15,270 nucleotides of DNA from the NCBI GenBank assembly GCA_021775655.1, contig JAJFHK010000152.1, positions 1-15,270 of the forward strand, given 5' to 3'. Below, in pieces: positions 13,734 through 15,270 of the stretch. The translations under genes and the position numbers were made by a program. Under the pieces are notes generated by a model, which saw nothing but the letters and a program-made list of their open reading frames with translations, did no database searches and was not told where the DNA came from. The number at the start of each line of letters is the position of its first letter. The first letter of the stretch is position 1. The stretch comes from Filomicrobium sp. (GTDB lineage Bacteria > Pseudomonadota > Alphaproteobacteria > Rhizobiales > Hyphomicrobiaceae).

Positions 13734-14462
13734 ATGCAGAATTGGTACGCCATGATATTGCTGGTTTCCAAAGCCGCCAGATGCATTGCTGCACAACCCC
13801 GTTGTGGCTTCCAACGCGTAGTCCTCCCCCTGGTATCTCGCCCGCTCCGTCGCCCCGCCCCGACTCGCGCAGTGGTAGTCATGCTGGTGAGTCTTGTCCA
13901 TTCCATTGGACTGGTCGGTCTGGGGCTACTTCCGAGTAACGCGGCCGCAGATCCCTCTAGCAACAAGGCGAAAACGGTCGCCACCCATGTTCAATCAAGC
14001 GTTGCGCGCATTGCTATCGCAGACCTTCCAATTCCCGTACAAGAAATGCGCGATGCGATCCACATAGCCACGGCCAGCGGCAACATTGAAGATCTGCGCA
14101 CGGCCATCGAATGGAATGAATTACCCCCAGAATTTGGGTTTGATAGCGGCATCGATCCCATCGACCAATTTCGCAAGTTGTCCGGGGATGGATCTGGCCG
14201 CGAATTCCTAGCAATCCTTGCCAACCTTTTGGCCGAGCCTCCAGCCCAGCTGCCAATCGGCCCGGACCATGAAAATAACGGCGTTTTGGTTTGGCCATAT
14301 ATGTCCGAACTTAATCCGCAAAAGCTGACACCGGCCCAGCAGGTCGATTTATACCGCTTAATGTCCGCCACTGAAGCTCAAGGCGTGATGAAGCACGAAA
14401 AATGGACATGGTACCGCTTGGCAATTGCAGCCGATGGCACTTGGCACATCTTCTCAAAGTGA
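13734..14462 (+). CDS. exported protein of unknown function, 242 aa
   Basis: The ATG at 13734-13736 has GGAGG about 8 bases upstream, which decides the start; the frame is open further upstream without a good site. Residues 1-45 are a basic, Arg/Pro-containing extension. A hydrophobic segment follows (VVVMLVSLVHSIGLVGLGLL, 47-66) with a possible cleavage after NAAA (72), so the mature part is probably periplasmic. An internal ATG at 13881 would give a shorter signal peptide. The mature domain begins IAIADLPIPVQEMRDAIHIA (94-113) and contains IEDLRTAIEWNELPPEFGF (118-136), DQFRKLSGDGSGREFLAILANLL (144-166) and a C-terminus with WTWYRLAIAADGTWHIFSK (224-242). It looks conserved, and I recall similar hypothetical proteins in Hyphomicrobiales, but no function. 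No catalytic motif is evident. It precedes the L,D-transpeptidase gene by 227 bp, so a cell-envelope role is possible. Confidence 0.82.
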   Translation: MQNWYAMILLVSKAARCIAAQPRCGFQRVVLPLVSRPLRRPAPTRAVVVMLVSLVHSIGLVGLGLLPSNAAADPSSNKAKTVATHVQSSVARIAIADLPIPVQEMRDAIHIATASGNIEDLRTAIEWNELPPEFGFDSGIDPIDQFRKLSGDGSGREFLAILANLLAEPPAQLPIGPDHENNGVLVWPYMSELNPQKLTPAQQVDLYRLMSATEAQGVMKHEKWTWYRLAIAADGTWHIFSK

Positions 14463-14594
14463 CAATGGCTGAGAAAAACCTGATTTCTAGGAGCCCCTCG
14501 GCGACACCAGCGCGCAGCAACTGCTAGCCGTATTTCATCGCCGATTCCGGATGTGATGTGCGGCGAATTTTCGCGCGCCAATGAAGCACTTGCG

Positions 14595-14622
14595 TTGCCA
14601 TGCTAACTATGATTGCTAACTT
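14595..14622 (+). promoter_or_regulatory. possible promoter with GCTAACT direct repeat
   Basis: TTGCCA (14595-14600) and TAACTT (14617-14622) are 16 bases apart, a weak sigma70-like match. GCTAACT occurs twice, at 14602-14608 and 14615-14621, 13 bases start to start, the second overlapping the -10 position. The L,D-transpeptidase ATG is 67 bases further. The rest of the 227-bp gap 14463-14689 shows only very short frames. Confidence 0.25.
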
Positions 14623-14689
14623 TGTTCGCATACGCAACCAACGGCGTCGACGCGCGGGCATCCATTAATCCATTGAGGGGGCAAAGCAC

Positions 14690-15270
14690 ATGTTCAGGCT
14701 TTTGCTAGTGTCACTAATGGCGATCGCGCTGATCGCGCCAATGCACGCCAATGCCGCGCCGGTCGACGGCTATTGGGGGGAGTTGGCAGAAAAGAACAAA
14801 GCCAAACGCCGTGCAAAGAAAAACAAGTATTATTCTGGCTACGGCTATAGTGCGGGCAAGAATAAGTATTCCAAGAAAAAGGCGTACGGCAAGAAAAGCG
14901 CGAAGAAATCCTACAAGAAGGCGCCGAAGGTGTTGAGTGGCGGGCCTAAGCCCTACATTGCAGCACACAAGCCCAAGGTCGTGAAGTTCAAGCGCGGCTA
15001 TAAGAAGGGCAACATTATTATCGATACTTCCGGTCGCAGATTGTATTACGTGCTCTCCAACGGACGTGCATATAGCTACCCGATCGCCGTCGGCAAGCCG
15101 GGCTTCGCCTGGACGGGGGTTAAACGCATATCAGCCAAGAAGAACTGGCCCGATTGGCGACCGCCCAAAGAAATGCGCCAACGCAAGCCGAATCTGCCGA
15201 TGCTGATGAAGGGCGGCCTATATAATCCACTAGGTGCCAAGGCGCTCTACCTGGGCTCATCGCTGTATCG
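14690..15270 (+). CDS. L,D-transpeptidase (YkuD family) with Lys/Tyr-rich linker, C-terminus cut by window edge
   Basis: Starts at the ATG 14690-14692, with GAGGGGG roughly 8-13 bases upstream. 193 codons are present. Residues 1-22 are a signal peptide (LLLVSLMAIALIAPMHANA, cleavage after ANA). Residues 35-106 form a low-complexity region with 25 Lys, 3 Arg, 9 Tyr and no Asp or Glu. The YkuD domain begins at about 108 (NIIIDTSGRRLYYVLSNGRAYSYPIAVGK), continues with GFAWTGVKRISAKKNWPDWRPP (138-159) and MKGGLYNPLGAKALYLG (173-189). The catalytic HGTN and SxGC motifs should follow immediately past the window, so activity cannot be confirmed. Such enzymes form 3-3 peptidoglycan cross-links or attach proteins to peptidoglycan in the periplasm. 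The basic linker may tether the enzyme to anionic envelope polymers (inference). Confidence 0.93.
   Translation, partial: MFRLLLVSLMAIALIAPMHANAAPVDGYWGELAEKNKAKRRAKKNKYYSGYGYSAGKNKYSKKKAYGKKSAKKSYKKAPKVLSGGPKPYIAAHKPKVVKFKRGYKKGNIIIDTSGRRLYYVLSNGRAYSYPIAVGKPGFAWTGVKRISAKKNWPDWRPPKEMRQRKPNLPMLMKGGLYNPLGAKALYLGSSLY

Noticed and set aside
1..15270. Defence island, prophage, insertion sequence, CRISPR or tRNA
   Set aside because: No transposase, integrase, nuclease-helicase set, repeat array or tRNA T-loop pattern was seen; the genes are mostly housekeeping or lineage-typical.

Overview
The window reads as an ordinary, gene-dense chromosomal segment of an alphaproteobacterium, most likely a member of the Hyphomicrobiales (Rhizobiales). 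This rests on protein resemblance and gene order recalled from memory: a class-II-type histone-deacetylase homologue followed by xseB and dxs, a TIGR02301-type protein next to a Nudix hydrolase, a Clp-N/coiled-coil protein with a conserved aromatic tail, and a strongly basic L,D-transpeptidase. The genus cannot be fixed. I see no transposase, phage gene, CRISPR array, tRNA or rRNA.

Left block (1-7547, all on the minus strand). In transcription order: acyl-CoA dehydrogenase, crotonase-fold enoyl-CoA isomerase-like protein (ATGA overlap), an unrecognised secreted or membrane-anchored protein, an HSDL2-like short-chain dehydrogenase, a histone-deacetylase/acetylpolyamine-amidohydrolase homologue, xseB, a 42-codon ORF that overlaps the xseB stop (ATGA), and the N-terminal half of dxs, which runs off the left edge. 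The first four look like an acyl-CoA module; the last four are a housekeeping cluster for DNA repair and isoprenoid precursors.

Middle block (7667-11888). A Sua5-type threonylcarbamoyl-AMP synthase (plus) seems to start at CTG. It converges on a long minus-strand protein with a Clp N-domain, coiled coils and no ATPase. Upstream of that gene lies a 298-bp gap holding nested inverted repeats, then an SRAP (YedK/HMCES-type) abasic-site protein. The SRAP gene is divergent from a MutT-like Nudix hydrolase, so two nucleic-acid-damage genes share a 72-bp intergenic region with two dyads.

Right block (11904-15270). A TIGR02301/DUF2385-type exported protein, a 318-bp gap with several hairpins and a 12-codon ORF, an 84-aa conserved-looking protein, a convergent LysE-family exporter, an unrecognised 242-aa exported protein, and the first 193 codons of an L,D-transpeptidase with an extremely Lys/Tyr-rich linker, cut by the right edge.

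I do not see a clear new multi-gene system. The best leads are the ATPase-less Clp-N coiled-coil protein, the basic linker of the L,D-transpeptidase, the unknown protein inside the acyl-CoA operon, the 42-aa ORF between xseB and dxs, the CTG start of the Sua5 gene, and two structured gaps that could encode RNAs.
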